Assembly: GCA_937914965.1 (NCBI GenBank)
Contig: CALGIY010000286.1
Span: 1-8,336 of the forward strand
Origin: an uncultured Thermoanaerobacteraceae bacterium
Lineage (GTDB): Bacteria; Bacillota; DSM-12270; Thermacetogeniales; Thermacetogeniaceae
Direction: 5' to 3'
DNA: 8,336 nucleotides
The translations under genes were made by a program, and so were the position numbers. Shown here in pieces: positions 1 through 7,033 of this stretch (position 1 is its first letter; the number at the start of each line of letters is the position of its first letter). The notes beneath the pieces are model-generated. The model did not search any database. It worked only from the letters and a program-made list of their open reading frames with translations, and was not told where the DNA came from.

Positions 1-1
1 T

Positions 2-568
2 TCAATATCATCACGGGCAACAGCCCCGGCAACGACATGCGGTTCTATGTGGAGCCTAGCTCGACAGTACCAGGTAAGTATGGGACAGTTGATGGCTGCA
101 AATAGAATCCAGGACCCCAGCACTCTCATGGCAGGGCAAGAACTGATCATAGCTTCTAGTGCTGACCAGGTTCAGTCTGTTTTGGGGAAGGTTCCTGAAC
201 TTACTTTTGCCTGGCCTCTCGTCGGGAGGATTACATCTAACTACGGACCTAGGAATGGGGAATTCCATCATGGGCTGGATATCGCCGGAAATTACGGAGA
301 GTTGATCAAGGCGTCCGAAAAGGGTTCGGTTGTTTGGGTTGGGTGGCGTCCTTTTTATGGCAACACGGTGATCCTTGACCACGGTGATAACTACAGAACC
401 GTGTATGGCCATATTTCCGATTACCTGGTTAAGAATGGTGACGTTGTGGAAAAGGGCCAGGTTATCGCTCGGGTGGGTTCTACTGGACGGTCAACAGGAC
501 CACACCTCCATTTTGAGGTAAGGATCAATAACAAAACGGTTAATCCGATTTCCTTTCTCAAATATTAA
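2..568 (+). CDS. LysM + M23 family metallopeptidase (5' partial, LysM start disrupted)
   Basis: Secreted or surface peptidoglycan endopeptidase of the LytM/M23 type. The frame is open to the left edge, so the start is outside the window. The first internal ATG (47) falls inside the LysM domain and is unlikely to be the true start. Counting from that ATG, residues 1-36 (MWSLARQYQV onward) are the body of a LysM peptidoglycan-binding domain and residues 53-173 are the M23 domain. The zinc ligands are visible: H74 and D78 (HHGLD) and H155 of HLHFE; H122 (YGHIS) and H153 are the catalytic histidines. All key residues are present, so the peptidase domain looks functional. The usual LysM opening (Y-x-V-x-x-G-D-T) does not precede MWSLA in this frame, but a similar FNIITGNS is encoded in frame 1 at 1-24. 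This suggests a frameshift or a small insertion. Any signal peptide would lie outside the window. The stop codon abuts a repeat-borne terminator. Confidence 0.85.
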   Translation, partial: SISSRATAPATTCGSMWSLARQYQVSMGQLMAANRIQDPSTLMAGQELIIASSADQVQSVLGKVPELTFAWPLVGRITSNYGPRNGEFHHGLDIAGNYGELIKASEKGSVVWVGWRPFYGNTVILDHGDNYRTVYGHISDYLVKNGDVVEKGQVIARVGSTGRSTGPHLHFEVRINNKTVNPISFLKY

Positions 569-664
569 ACGGTACCAGGTTTGCTTTATTGTCTTATTTG
601 TCTAGATGGGTTATAGGTGATAGAGGTGCTGGATAGGCGGCACCTTTATTTTTTTTATTTAACG
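568..664 (+). repeat. Terminator-bearing dispersed repeat, copy A
   Basis: This segment starts at the last base of the M23 stop codon. Positions 568-600 (33 nt, starting AACGGTACCAGG) are the exact reverse complement of 4019-4051. Positions 588-607 (20 nt) are the exact reverse complement of 4111-4130. It then carries a hairpin and T tract resembling the hairpin in copy B. Non-coding identity of this length on opposite strands 3.5 kb apart indicates a repeated genomic element. Its family is not one I recognise. Confidence 0.75.
622..660 (+). terminator. Rho-independent terminator after the M23 gene
   Basis: AGGTGC (624-629) pairs with GCACCT (640-645). The stem extends by wobble pairs T630-G639 and G623-T646 and by A622-T647, leaving a loop of about 8 nt. 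A T-rich tract follows (645-660). It lies 54 nt downstream of the M23 stop codon, in the right orientation to end that transcript. Confidence 0.8.
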
Positions 665-733
665 GCGACAGTCACATGGGAATACCTGGGGGTAACTGGT
701 CAGTAGAACCGTCCTCGTGTCCACTAAATATGT

Positions 734-763
734 TTGCCAGGAGACTGGTTACTGTGCTATAAT
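734..763 (+). promoter_or_regulatory. Sigma-A-type promoter for rpmE
   Basis: A perfect -10 TATAAT lies at 758-763, preceded by an extended -10 TG (755-756). The -35 is TTGCCA at 734-739 (5 of 6 matches to TTGACA), with an 18-nt spacer. It sits after the M23 terminator and about 35 nt before the rpmE start, so it probably drives rpmE and the genes that follow. The 229-nt gap between M23 and rpmE holds only the terminator repeat and this promoter; I see no riboswitch or r-protein leader structure. Confidence 0.65.
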
Positions 764-781
764 ATTTTTCGTTACATCTTT

Positions 782-788
782 TGGAGGT
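782..788 (+). promoter_or_regulatory. Ribosome binding site fixing the GTG start of rpmE
   Basis: TGGAGGT-type Shine-Dalgarno sequence 9-10 nt upstream of GTG 798. It rejects the longer reading from an ATG-type start at 717, which would overlap the promoter and add 27 residues unlike L31. Confidence 0.75.
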
Positions 789-797
789 GAAATCATC

Positions 798-1013
798 GTG
801 AAAAAGGGTATTCACCCGAAGTATAATGATAAGGCCACCATTTCCTGTACTTGTGGGGCCCAGTTCGAGGTGGGTTCTACTGTGCCGAACATGAGAGTGG
901 AGGTCTGCTCAAACTGTCATCCCGTTTATACAGGTGCCAAGATGCGCAATGTTGAAAAGGGTGGACGGGTAGAGAGGTTCCGGAAGAAATACGGGGTAAC
1001 CAAGAAAGGGTAG
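798..1013 (+). CDS. rpmE: 50S ribosomal protein L31 (zinc-binding form)
   Basis: Component of the large ribosomal subunit that helps bridge to the 30S subunit. The protein is 71 aa ([20 protein letters not shown]...), the usual length and N-terminus of bacterial L31. Four cysteines, C17, C19, C37 and C40 (CTC and CSNC), identify the C+ zinc-ribbon form rather than the zinc-free YtiA type. The hallmark [13 protein letters not shown] is present, as is the basic C-terminus. The frame is open upstream to 717, but GTG 798 follows a good ribosome binding site and gives the family N-terminus. The promoter is immediately upstream. DUF1385 follows after 41 nt without an intervening terminator, so the two are probably cotranscribed. 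Confidence 0.96.
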   Translation: MKKGIHPKYNDKATISCTCGAQFEVGSTVPNMRVEVCSNCHPVYTGAKMRNVEKGGRVERFRKKYGVTKKG

Positions 1014-1054
1014 CACTGCTCTTTTTACTGCTGCAGCAAAAGGAGGGGTGCACT

Positions 1055-1990
1055 TTGCATCGCAAACAATCTGAATCTCCTTTTCAGTATGGGGGTCAGG
1101 CTGTCATCGAAGGAGTGATGATGCGCGGCCCCCAAAAGATCGCTACTGCTGTCCGGGTAGGGGAGGAGATAGTCGTCAACCAGGAGGATATTATCCCCTG
1201 GGTGGAGTCTTTTTCTGTTTTAAAATGGCCATTGATCCGGGGTAGTGTTGTTCTGATCGAGTCCATGGTCATAGGTATCCGGACATTAAATCTCTCCGCA
1301 TCCCTTGTTTCCGGTGAGGAGGAGGGGGAGAGCCTCAGTTCCCTAGAGATGGGGATGACCATCGTCTTTGCCGTTCTGCTGGCGATAGGCCTTTTTGCTA
1401 TACTTCCTACCTTGTTGGGGCATCTGACCCGCGGTTTTGTAGGTTACTGGGTACAGAACCTGATCGAAGGCGCTGCCCGTATAGGGATCTTCCTTGCCTA
1501 TCTCTTTTTTATCCGTAAATTTGAAGATATCAAGCGTGTCTTCGAGTACCATGGGGCGGAGCACAAGACGATCAACACCTATGAGGACGGTGCCGAACTT
1601 ACCGTAGAAGAGGTATCTCAGCGTTCCCGGCTGCATCCTAGTTGTGGGACCTCCTTTATATTGGTTGTACTGGTAATCAGCATCCTGGTATTTGCTTTTC
1701 TAGGGAATGGTCCCTGGTGGTGGAAGTTTGGGACACGCATTTTGTTGTTTCCCCTGATTGCTGGTATCGGATATGAGTTCATCCGCTGTTCCAGGCGCCA
1801 TAGAGAACGGATGGGTATGCTCATTGCTCCGGGGCTTTGGCTGCAGAATCTGACCACCGGAGAACCTGATGTCGGGCAGATCGAGGTGGCTATTAAGGCT
1901 TTGAAAAGTGTGCTTGTTTCCCAGGCAAAGGATGCTGTTCCCTCAAAATTAGAGGAAAGGGGGTTGGCCAGTTATGCTGGAAAAGCTTGA
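1055..1990 (+). CDS. DUF1385 family membrane protein (YqhQ-like)
   Basis: Integral membrane protein of unknown biochemical function, 311 aa. It carries the family signature [14 protein letters not shown] at residues 13-26, a second conserved block [13 protein letters not shown] at 165-177 and HPSCGTSF at 194-201. Hydrophobic segments at about 102-122, 139-153, 201-219 and 228-243 suggest four membrane passes. The conserved His, Glu and Cys residues lie between the second and third segments. The start is TTG 1055, 8 nt after AGGAGG (1041-1046). The 3' end overlaps prfA by 17 nt in another frame, suggesting translational coupling. From general knowledge, clostridial genomes often place this gene between rpmE and prfA; no role in translation has been shown to my knowledge. 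The family assignment is secure and the function is not. Confidence 0.92.
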   Translation: MHRKQSESPFQYGGQAVIEGVMMRGPQKIATAVRVGEEIVVNQEDIIPWVESFSVLKWPLIRGSVVLIESMVIGIRTLNLSASLVSGEEEGESLSSLEMGMTIVFAVLLAIGLFAILPTLLGHLTRGFVGYWVQNLIEGAARIGIFLAYLFFIRKFEDIKRVFEYHGAEHKTINTYEDGAELTVEEVSQRSRLHPSCGTSFILVVLVISILVFAFLGNGPWWWKFGTRILLFPLIAGIGYEFIRCSRRHRERMGMLIAPGLWLQNLTTGEPDVGQIEVAIKALKSVLVSQAKDAVPSKLEERGLASYAGKA

Positions 1991-3068
1991 AGGTATAGAG
2001 AACCGCTTTGTGGAGCTAGAGCAGCAGCTCGGTGACCAGGCGGTGCTTGCTGATATGGATCAATTTCGTGATTGTGCCAAGAAACATGCAGAATTATCAG
2101 AGATCGTGACAACTTTTCGTGAGTTCAAAGCTATCTGCAGTGAGATAGATGACACACAAACCCTGCTGGAAGAGGACCTAGAAGAGGAACTCAAGGAACT
2201 CGCAGATACCGAAATGGTAGAACTCAAGGAGAAGAAGGAACAGCTTGAGGATAAATTAAAGCACTTGCTCATACCCAAAGATCCCAGGGATAAAAAGAAT
2301 GTTATCGTGGAGATCCGTGGGGGGGCAGGGGGAGAAGAAGCTGCCCTTTTTGCTGGGGATCTTTTTCGTATGTATACCCACTATTCCGAGCGGCAGGGGT
2401 GGAAGGTAGAGATCTTAAGTTCTCATCCCACCGATATGGGTGGTTTTAAGGAGATTATCTTCCAGGTAAACGGAGACCATGTTTTTAGTAAGTTGAAATA
2501 TGAAAGTGGCGTTCACCGGGTGCAGCGTATTCCAGTAACTGAATCCGGAGGGCGTATCCATACTAGTGCAGCGACTGTGGCGGTGCTTCCGGAGGCAGAG
2601 GATGTGGATGTGGAAATCAATCCACAGGATATACGGATCGACATTTTCTGCTCTAGTGGCCCTGGCGGCCAATCGGTAAACACTACTCAGTCCGCAGTGA
2701 GGATTACCCACCTTCCTACTGGGATAGTGGTTTCCTGTCAGGATGAGAAGTCCCAGCACAAGAATAAAGACAAAGCAATGCGTGTCCTGCGTGCCCGGCT
2801 TTTAGACCGTGCCGAGGAGGAGCAGCATGGGGAAATATCCTCTATGCGCAGGTCATTGGTGGGTAGTGGTGACCGCTCTGAGCGTGTCAGGACTTACAAC
2901 TTCCCTCAGGGTCGCTTGAGCGACCACCGTATTGGGTTGACCATCTACCAGCTGCCGGAGATATTGGCGGGCGACCTAGATGAAGTGATCACCGCGCTGG
3001 TCATGGCTCAGCGGTCCGAACAGCTGCAGCAACAGAAGCCTGACCAGGTAAAAACTAAAGAGAAATGA
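1974..3068 (+). CDS. prfA: Peptide chain release factor 1
   Basis: RF1 reads UAA and UAG stop codons in the ribosomal A site and triggers peptidyl-tRNA hydrolysis in the cytoplasm. The protein is 364 aa, normal for the family. The GGQ catalytic motif is at residues 231-233 ([12 protein letters not shown]); its glutamine is the PrmC methylation target. The codon-recognition tripeptide is P187-V-T189, which is RF1-type (PxT) rather than RF2-type (SPF). An acidic, helical N-terminal domain spans roughly 1-105. There is no programmed frameshift, consistent with RF1. ATG 1974 follows purine-rich AGAGGAAAGGGGG (1951-1963) and lies inside the end of the DUF1385 gene. The stop overlaps the prmC start as ATGA, so the release factor and its modifying enzyme are translationally coupled. 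Confidence 0.97.
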   Translation: MLEKLEGIENRFVELEQQLGDQAVLADMDQFRDCAKKHAELSEIVTTFREFKAICSEIDDTQTLLEEDLEEELKELADTEMVELKEKKEQLEDKLKHLLIPKDPRDKKNVIVEIRGGAGGEEAALFAGDLFRMYTHYSERQGWKVEILSSHPTDMGGFKEIIFQVNGDHVFSKLKYESGVHRVQRIPVTESGGRIHTSAATVAVLPEAEDVDVEINPQDIRIDIFCSSGPGGQSVNTTQSAVRITHLPTGIVVSCQDEKSQHKNKDKAMRVLRARLLDRAEEEQHGEISSMRRSLVGSGDRSERVRTYNFPQGRLSDHRIGLTIYQLPEILAGDLDEVITALVMAQRSEQLQQQKPDQVKTKEK

Positions 3069-3940
3069 TAACCTGTGGTGAACTGCTGGTAAAGGGGACC
3101 AGGTTATTGAGAGAGAAGGAGATCGAGGCGTCCCGCTTGGAGGCAGAGGTACTGCTTGCCTTTGCTTGGGGGCGGAGTCGCACAGATCTCCTTATTTTTT
3201 CTAATGACCTGGTTCCAGGTAGTATAGAGGAAAAGTTTTACGACATCTTGCAGCAGCGCGGCTGTGGGGTGCCTGTTGCCTATCTTACCGGGGAAAAGGA
3301 GTTTATGTCTCTTCCTTTTTATGTTAACCCATCAGTACTCATCCCCCGCCCGGAAACAGAACTGATTGTAGAAAAGGTCCTGGAGCATTTTGCTGACCGG
3401 GAAGAAAAGGGAGCGGTGGGGCATTTGGCCGCAGATGTGGGCACTGGTTCAGGGGCGGTGGCAGTAAGCCTGGCCTACTATAACCCCAGACTGCGACTTA
3501 AAGCTGTTGATATCTCCGCACGGGCTATCCAGGTGGCTGCCAGGAATGCTAGACGCCATGAGGTGGCAGACAGGGTCGAGTTCCTGCAGGGCGACCTACT
3601 TTCTCTCCTGATCCAACGAGGATCTACAGGGGTGGGCCATGCTGTTGTTGCCAATCTTCCTTATATTCCAACTGCAGATCTTCATGATTTGCCGCGAGAT
3701 GTGCACTACGAACCCAACTCTGCTCTGGATGGTGGAGAAGATGGTTTGGAACTATATAGGAGGCTTGCTCCCCAAGCAAGTGTCTTTCTGGCTCCTGGAG
3801 GCTTAATAGCTTGTGAGGTGGGTCCGGATCAGGCAGAACAGCTTGCCAGGATCCTATCTGTGCAGGGGTGGGAAGAGATCCAGATTGTCAGGGACTATGC
3901 CGGGAGAGAGCGTATAGTTATCGGGGTATTTGGTGGTTAA
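3065..3940 (+). CDS. prmC: Peptide chain release factor N5-glutamine methyltransferase
   Basis: SAM-dependent enzyme that methylates the glutamine of the GGQ motif in RF1 and RF2, improving termination efficiency. The protein is 291 aa, the usual size. An N-terminal helical substrate-binding domain (about 1-90) precedes the hinge PRPETE (95-100). SAM motif I is DVGTGSG (124-130), and VDIS at 148-151 marks the end of strand 2. The active-site tetrapeptide is NLPY (197-200) rather than the more common NPPY; the conserved Asn, Pro and Tyr remain, and [14 protein letters not shown] follows as expected. It overlaps prfA by 4 nt. No plus-strand terminator with a clear T tract follows, so transcripts may read toward the convergent minus-strand gene. 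Confidence 0.96.
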   Translation: MITCGELLVKGTRLLREKEIEASRLEAEVLLAFAWGRSRTDLLIFSNDLVPGSIEEKFYDILQQRGCGVPVAYLTGEKEFMSLPFYVNPSVLIPRPETELIVEKVLEHFADREEKGAVGHLAADVGTGSGAVAVSLAYYNPRLRLKAVDISARAIQVAARNARRHEVADRVEFLQGDLLSLLIQRGSTGVGHAVVANLPYIPTADLHDLPRDVHYEPNSALDGGEDGLELYRRLAPQASVFLAPGGLIACEVGPDQAEQLARILSVQGWEEIQIVRDYAGRERIVIGVFGG

Positions 3941-3968
3941 CAGTTAGCAGTTAGTGGTTAGTCGTTGG
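3934..3968 (+). repeat. Five degenerate 7-bp tandem repeats
   Basis: Consecutive heptamers TGGTTAA, CAGTTAG, CAGTTAG, TGGTTAG and TCGTTGG, consensus NNGTTAG. The first overlaps the prmC stop codon. No protein is encoded past the stop. The role is unknown; short heptad arrays of this kind occur in intergenic regions of several bacteria. Confidence 0.6.
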
Positions 3969-4042
3969 AAAAGGAACTGCAGTGATGCAGGATGTAGGCT
4001 ATCCCTCGAGCTTACAGGCAAATAAGACAATAAAGCAAACCT

Positions 4043-4070
4043 GGTACCGTTAAACAGGTACCGTTAAACA
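4043..4070 (-). repeat. Exact 14-bp tandem duplication
   Basis: GGTACCGTTAAACA occurs twice back to back (4043-4056 and 4057-4070). It lies between the terminator T tract and the 33-nt block of copy B. Copy A carries only one GGTACC at the matching place, so the duplication is specific to copy B. Confidence 0.8.
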
Positions 4071-4105
4071 AACAAAAAAAGAGGTGCCTGATAGACGGCA
4101 CCTCT
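4071..4105 (-). terminator. Rho-independent terminator of the DUF1646 permease gene
   Basis: On the minus strand AGAGGTGCC (4105-4097) pairs perfectly with GGCACCTCT (4088-4080), a 9-bp stem with an 8-nt loop, followed by TTTTTTTG (4080 downward). It begins 35 nt after the permease stop codon. On the plus strand the hairpin is not followed by a T tract, so it should act mainly in the minus direction. Confidence 0.88.
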
Positions 4106-4139
4106 AATCTATCTAGACAAATAAGACAATTTACGGAGT

Positions 4140-5171
4140 CTAGAGGATGATGAAGATCAGCAAGAAGTAGATGACCAGCAGGACTAACCCCAGGGGTAGA
4201 CCCACCTTTGCCCATTCCGAACTGGTTATTTTCAGTTTTCCGGCGGAAATGATGTTGGGAATATTGCCTGGGATGAGCATTCCACCGCTGACCAGCAGAC
4301 CCATCAGGATCGCTTCGATCTGCATACCGCTCATCGCGGGGCTGATTTCTGCAGCAGCAAGGGTGGCATTGTCCAGGACCGCGGAAAGCATATTGATCCA
4401 GTAGAGGACGCGGCCGTCCAATTGAACGATATAAGTATCGATCAGCGGTTTGAAACCGGAACCAAGTAACTCCAGAGCCATGATGAAGAGGAAAATCTTG
4501 CCTGCTCTGAGGAATACCCCGGAAAGGGTTTCATCTTCAATGTCAACCGGCTCATCAGTTGTTTTCTCTTCTGCAGAGCCTTTTCCTGCAATAATACTGC
4601 CTAAAAGGCCCATTACTACGACCCCTGGAATTACGAAAACACCCAGGAGCTTAAACAGGTACCAGAAGTCTGCACCCAACTTGGAGATAACAATTGTGGA
4701 CAGGGGTTCCCCGATTGGTGTCAATACCGCTCCAAGGCCGATGGCAAAACAGGCGATGATGGTAATGCTGACCTTTTCTTTTCTTTTTAAAGGCAGGGCA
4801 TTGACTATTTCCACCAGGATCAGTGAAGCGATAATTGCAGTAATCACACTGGAGAGAAGTCCGAGAATGATGATGATCGAGGTGATGAAAACTTTCAGGG
4901 GGATGTGGTGCAGCAGCTTTTTAATCCATTTGACAAACTGATTTTGAAAGACTGCAAATAGTAGACCGAAAATAAGTACTGCTCCTGTGATTAAATACAT
5001 CAAGGGGTTGGTAATAATCTCGTGGACCAGTGTTTTGCTTAAGACTCCGGAGATGATTGTGGCGGCAAGACCCATGACAAAGAGGAATGGTTCTAAGTTG
5101 CGCTCAATCACCTTCACGAAGAAGGGTAATGTTAAGACGAGCAGCAGAATAACAATTAGCCCAACTAGCAA
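4140..5171 (-). CDS. DUF1646 family permease (ion transporter superfamily-like)
   Basis: Polytopic membrane protein, 343 aa, with about ten hydrophobic segments; the substrate is unknown. It resembles the DUF1646 family, which is related to NhaD/ArsB-type ion transporters. Conserved features seen are TPIGEPLST (151-159), a charged intramembrane LDNAT (266-270) and PGNIPNIISAGKLKI (301-315), two-fold motifs typical of re-entrant loops in that superfamily. A hydrophilic acidic loop rich in E, D, K and T lies at about 198-217. The start is TTG 5171, 9 nt after AAGGAGG (5187-5181). The gene is antisense to both neighbouring clusters and has its own terminator, so it is a monocistronic unit. A monovalent cation or anion transport role is only inferred; the family call is fairly secure. 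Confidence 0.85.
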   Translation of the reverse strand: MLVGLIVILLLVLTLPFFVKVIERNLEPFLFVMGLAATIISGVLSKTLVHEIITNPLMYLITGAVLIFGLLFAVFQNQFVKWIKKLLHHIPLKVFITSIIIILGLLSSVITAIIASLILVEIVNALPLKRKEKVSITIIACFAIGLGAVLTPIGEPLSTIVISKLGADFWYLFKLLGVFVIPGVVVMGLLGSIIAGKGSAEEKTTDEPVDIEDETLSGVFLRAGKIFLFIMALELLGSGFKPLIDTYIVQLDGRVLYWINMLSAVLDNATLAAAEISPAMSGMQIEAILMGLLVSGGMLIPGNIPNIISAGKLKITSSEWAKVGLPLGLVLLVIYFLLIFIIL

Positions 5172-5200
5172 ATGACAGCGCCTCCTTAAAAAGCTATAAT
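5172..5200 (+). promoter_or_regulatory. Candidate promoter for tsaC and the genes downstream
   Basis: ATGACA (5172-5177, 5 of 6 to TTGACA), a 17-nt spacer and a perfect TATAAT (5195-5200). Transcripts from here would carry a leader of about 138 nt before tsaC. A weaker alternative is TTTACT (5271-5276) and TACTAT (5295-5300) with an 18-nt spacer, giving a leader of about 40 nt. The sequence TATAATATTATA (5195-5206) is palindromic, so it also offers a -10 on the minus strand for the permease gene, with no clear -35 there. The 173-nt divergent region holds nothing else I can name. Confidence 0.4.
5181..5187 (-). promoter_or_regulatory. Ribosome binding site for the TTG start of the permease gene
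   Basis: AAGGAGG on the minus strand, with 9 nt to TTG 5171. It supports the TTG start; the first internal ATG lies about 32 codons further in and would remove the first membrane segment. Confidence 0.75.
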
Positions 5201-5344
5201 ATTATACAACTCTTTAGATTATATAATATTTTTCTCTTTTATTTCGACATTTTTATTTATTTTGTGCAGGTTTACTATTCCCATGAGAAGAAGATACTAT
5301 TTCTTGCTGGTTAGGAAATCCTAGATGTGTAGTGTGGTGTAAGT

Positions 5345-6409
5345 ATGAAAACTAATTATCTGAGGGTAGATCCCAGCTGTCCTGACCACGTTTTAATCGC
5401 AGAGGCAGCAGAAGTAATTAAACAAGGCGGCCTTGTAGCATTCCCCACAGAAACTGTTTACGGGTTGGGTGCTGATGGCCTCAACAGCGAGGCTGTAAAC
5501 AAGATCTTCCAGGCCAAGGGGAGGCCCCTGGCCAATCCTTTGATCCTGCATGTGGCATCTCTTGTCCAGGCCCGGGCACTGGCCGCTTCCTGGCCGTCTG
5601 CGGCAGATGCACTGGCCAAAAGATTCCTGCCAGGTCCCCTGACACTGATCCTTCCGCGATCAGAGGTGGTACCGGATCTGGTAACTGCAGGGCTGCCTAA
5701 TGTTGCCATCAGGTATCCCGCCAATAAGATCGCCCTAGCGCTGATCAAAGCAAGTGGTGTACCGATTGCTGCTCCAAGTGCTAATCTTTCGGGGCGTCCC
5801 AGCCCTACCCTCCCGGAACATGTTCTGGATGATCTGGGAGGGAAGATCGAGCTGATTCTCGATGGAGGACCTGCCGAGGTGGGTGTGGAATCCACCATAT
5901 TAAGTCTGGCTGGAGACAACCCGGTTCTCTTACGCCCTGGAGGTGTGACCAAGGAGGAGCTTGAAGAAGCCTTAAAGGAAGAGGTTATTGTCCCTGGTAC
6001 TGTTTTGCATCCAGAAAAGAGTCCAGGAGTAGAGGCAGTTCCTTGTCCTGGGCTTTATTTTAAGCATTACGCTCCCCAGGCACAGGTGATCATGGTCACA
6101 GGAGACCCCAGGGAGCAGGTAACTAAGGTGAAAGAATATTTAGCACGGCATTCCGGGCGGCGGGTCGGCATCCTGGCTACCAGCGAAAACTACCCGTCCT
6201 ACCGGGATTTGGGTGTTTCAGCTGTTTACCTGGCGGACCTGGGCTCCGGCTGCCACCCGGAGGAGATTGCCAATCATCTCTTCAGCGCTTTCCGGGAGTG
6301 TGATGTGGCTGGTGCTGAGGTGATCCTTGTAGAGACAGTTGCACCTGAAGGTGTTGGACTGGCTGTGATGAACCGTTTGTGCCGTGCAGCAGATCAGCAT
6401 GAGATCTGA
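5345..6409 (+). CDS. tsaC: L-threonylcarbamoyladenylate synthase (Sua5/YwlC type)
   Basis: Makes threonylcarbamoyl-AMP from threonine, bicarbonate and ATP, the first step of the t6A37 modification of ANN-decoding tRNAs. The protein is 354 aa: an N-terminal YrdC/TsaC domain (about 17-207) plus a C-terminal Sua5 domain (about 240-350), so this is the long form rather than the short E. coli form. Visible motifs are FPTETVYGLGAD (33-44), KGRPLANPL (58-66), SANLSGRPSPT (145-155), VESTI (181-185) and LRPGG (196-200). The linker PGLYFKHYAP (235-244) is the hallmark joining the two domains. The ribosome binding site is weak (GTGTGGTGT) for ATG 5345. The C-terminal domain has normal length. mntP follows after 25 nt, the same order as ywlC-ywlD in Bacillus. 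Confidence 0.96.
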   Translation: MKTNYLRVDPSCPDHVLIAEAAEVIKQGGLVAFPTETVYGLGADGLNSEAVNKIFQAKGRPLANPLILHVASLVQARALAASWPSAADALAKRFLPGPLTLILPRSEVVPDLVTAGLPNVAIRYPANKIALALIKASGVPIAAPSANLSGRPSPTLPEHVLDDLGGKIELILDGGPAEVGVESTILSLAGDNPVLLRPGGVTKEELEEALKEEVIVPGTVLHPEKSPGVEAVPCPGLYFKHYAPQAQVIMVTGDPREQVTKVKEYLARHSGRRVGILATSENYPSYRDLGVSAVYLADLGSGCHPEEIANHLFSAFRECDVAGAEVILVETVAPEGVGLAVMNRLCRAADQHEI

Positions 6410-6434
6410 GAATTAGAAAGAGGGGCTTTTCAGG

Positions 6435-7016
6435 TTGGACGAACTATTAACTTATTTCTTGGTTGCTGTTGCCCTAGGGGCCGATGCCTTTTCCTTGGCC
6501 TTGGGATTGGGTATGGAAAAACCATCCCGCCGGGATATACTACGCACCTCAGCTGTGGTGGGGATCTTTCATGTATTCATGCCCCTGGCCGGTCTTTTGG
6601 TGGGGGGTCTGCTTGGAGCTGCGGTGGGAAGGGTGGCCTCCTGGATTGGCGGGGTGATCCTGATCCTTTTGGGATTGAAGATGGCCTATGATGGATGGCC
6701 TTGGCGGCGTGTTGTTTACAGTTTTCGGACAGCCAAGGAGTCTTTAGGCTTACCCCGGGCAAATCATACCTTTTCCTGGGGAGGAATCTTGGTTTTAAGC
6801 TGGAGTGTCAGTGTTGACGCCTTTGGGGTCGGAGTCGGCCTTGGTGCATCGATTAGTGTGCTTTCCTATTTTGTTGCCATTTTGGGGATTGTTGCTGCTT
6901 TGATGACCGCTGCAGGTTTGGTTCTCGGTAGGTGGCTGGGTCACCAGGTTGGAAAGTGGGCTGAGTTGGTAGGAGGACTGGTGTTGGTAGTGATTGGTAT
7001 TAAAATGTTTCTATAA
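6435..7016 (+). CDS. mntP: Manganese efflux pump MntP family protein
   Basis: Small integral membrane exporter that lowers cytoplasmic Mn2+. The protein is 193 aa with about six membrane segments forming two similar halves. Each half has the family's intramembrane aspartate: D17 in LGADAFSLALGLG and D128 in WSVSVDAFGVGVGLG. A basic loop (about 86-110) separates the halves. The start is TTG 6435, downstream of AGAGGGG (6419-6425). It occupies the position of Bacillus ywlD, between ywlC and ywlE. The 25-nt upstream gap leaves no room for a yybP-ykoY Mn riboswitch, so Mn control at this locus is not evident. A paralogous family member (YtaF, sporulation) is a less likely identity given the synteny. 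Confidence 0.92.
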   Translation: MDELLTYFLVAVALGADAFSLALGLGMEKPSRRDILRTSAVVGIFHVFMPLAGLLVGGLLGAAVGRVASWIGGVILILLGLKMAYDGWPWRRVVYSFRTAKESLGLPRANHTFSWGGILVLSWSVSVDAFGVGVGLGASISVLSYFVAILGIVAALMTAAGLVLGRWLGHQVGKWAELVGGLVLVVIGIKMFL

Positions 7017-7033
7017 AGTGGGGTGAGGGAGTT

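Larger units (their letters stand above)
4019..4130 (-). repeat. Terminator-bearing dispersed repeat, copy B (with partial duplication)
   Basis: Read on the minus strand, this locus shows the 20-nt block (4130-4111, equal to 588-607), a strong hairpin with T tract, two exact tandem 14-mers, and then the 33-nt block (4051-4019, equal to 568-600). The core ATTGTCTTATTTG therefore occurs twice here and once in copy A. This looks like one full unit followed by the start of a second, as expected for a duplicating repeat. It fills most of the 199-nt gap between prmC and the permease gene. Confidence 0.75.

Noticed and set aside
717..797. N-terminal extension of rpmE from 717.
   Set aside because: The extension overlaps the promoter, does not resemble L31, and GTG 798 has a proper ribosome binding site and the family N-terminus.
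3977..3990. Hairpin CTGCA-GTGA-TGCAG as a terminator for prmC.
   Set aside because: The stem is only 5 bp and no T tract follows on either strand.
4450..4941. A 163-residue plus-strand open frame opposite the permease gene.
   Set aside because: It lies wholly antisense to a well-supported membrane protein, is rich in Pro, Arg, Ser and Thr without recognisable motifs, and has no ribosome binding site.
5458..5952. A 164-residue minus-strand open frame inside tsaC.
   Set aside because: It is antisense to conserved YrdC motifs and its composition (Arg, Ala, Pro, Ser) is typical of a shadow frame.
6410..6434. Manganese riboswitch (yybP-ykoY) in front of mntP.
   Set aside because: Only 25 nt separate tsaC and mntP, far too short for that RNA.
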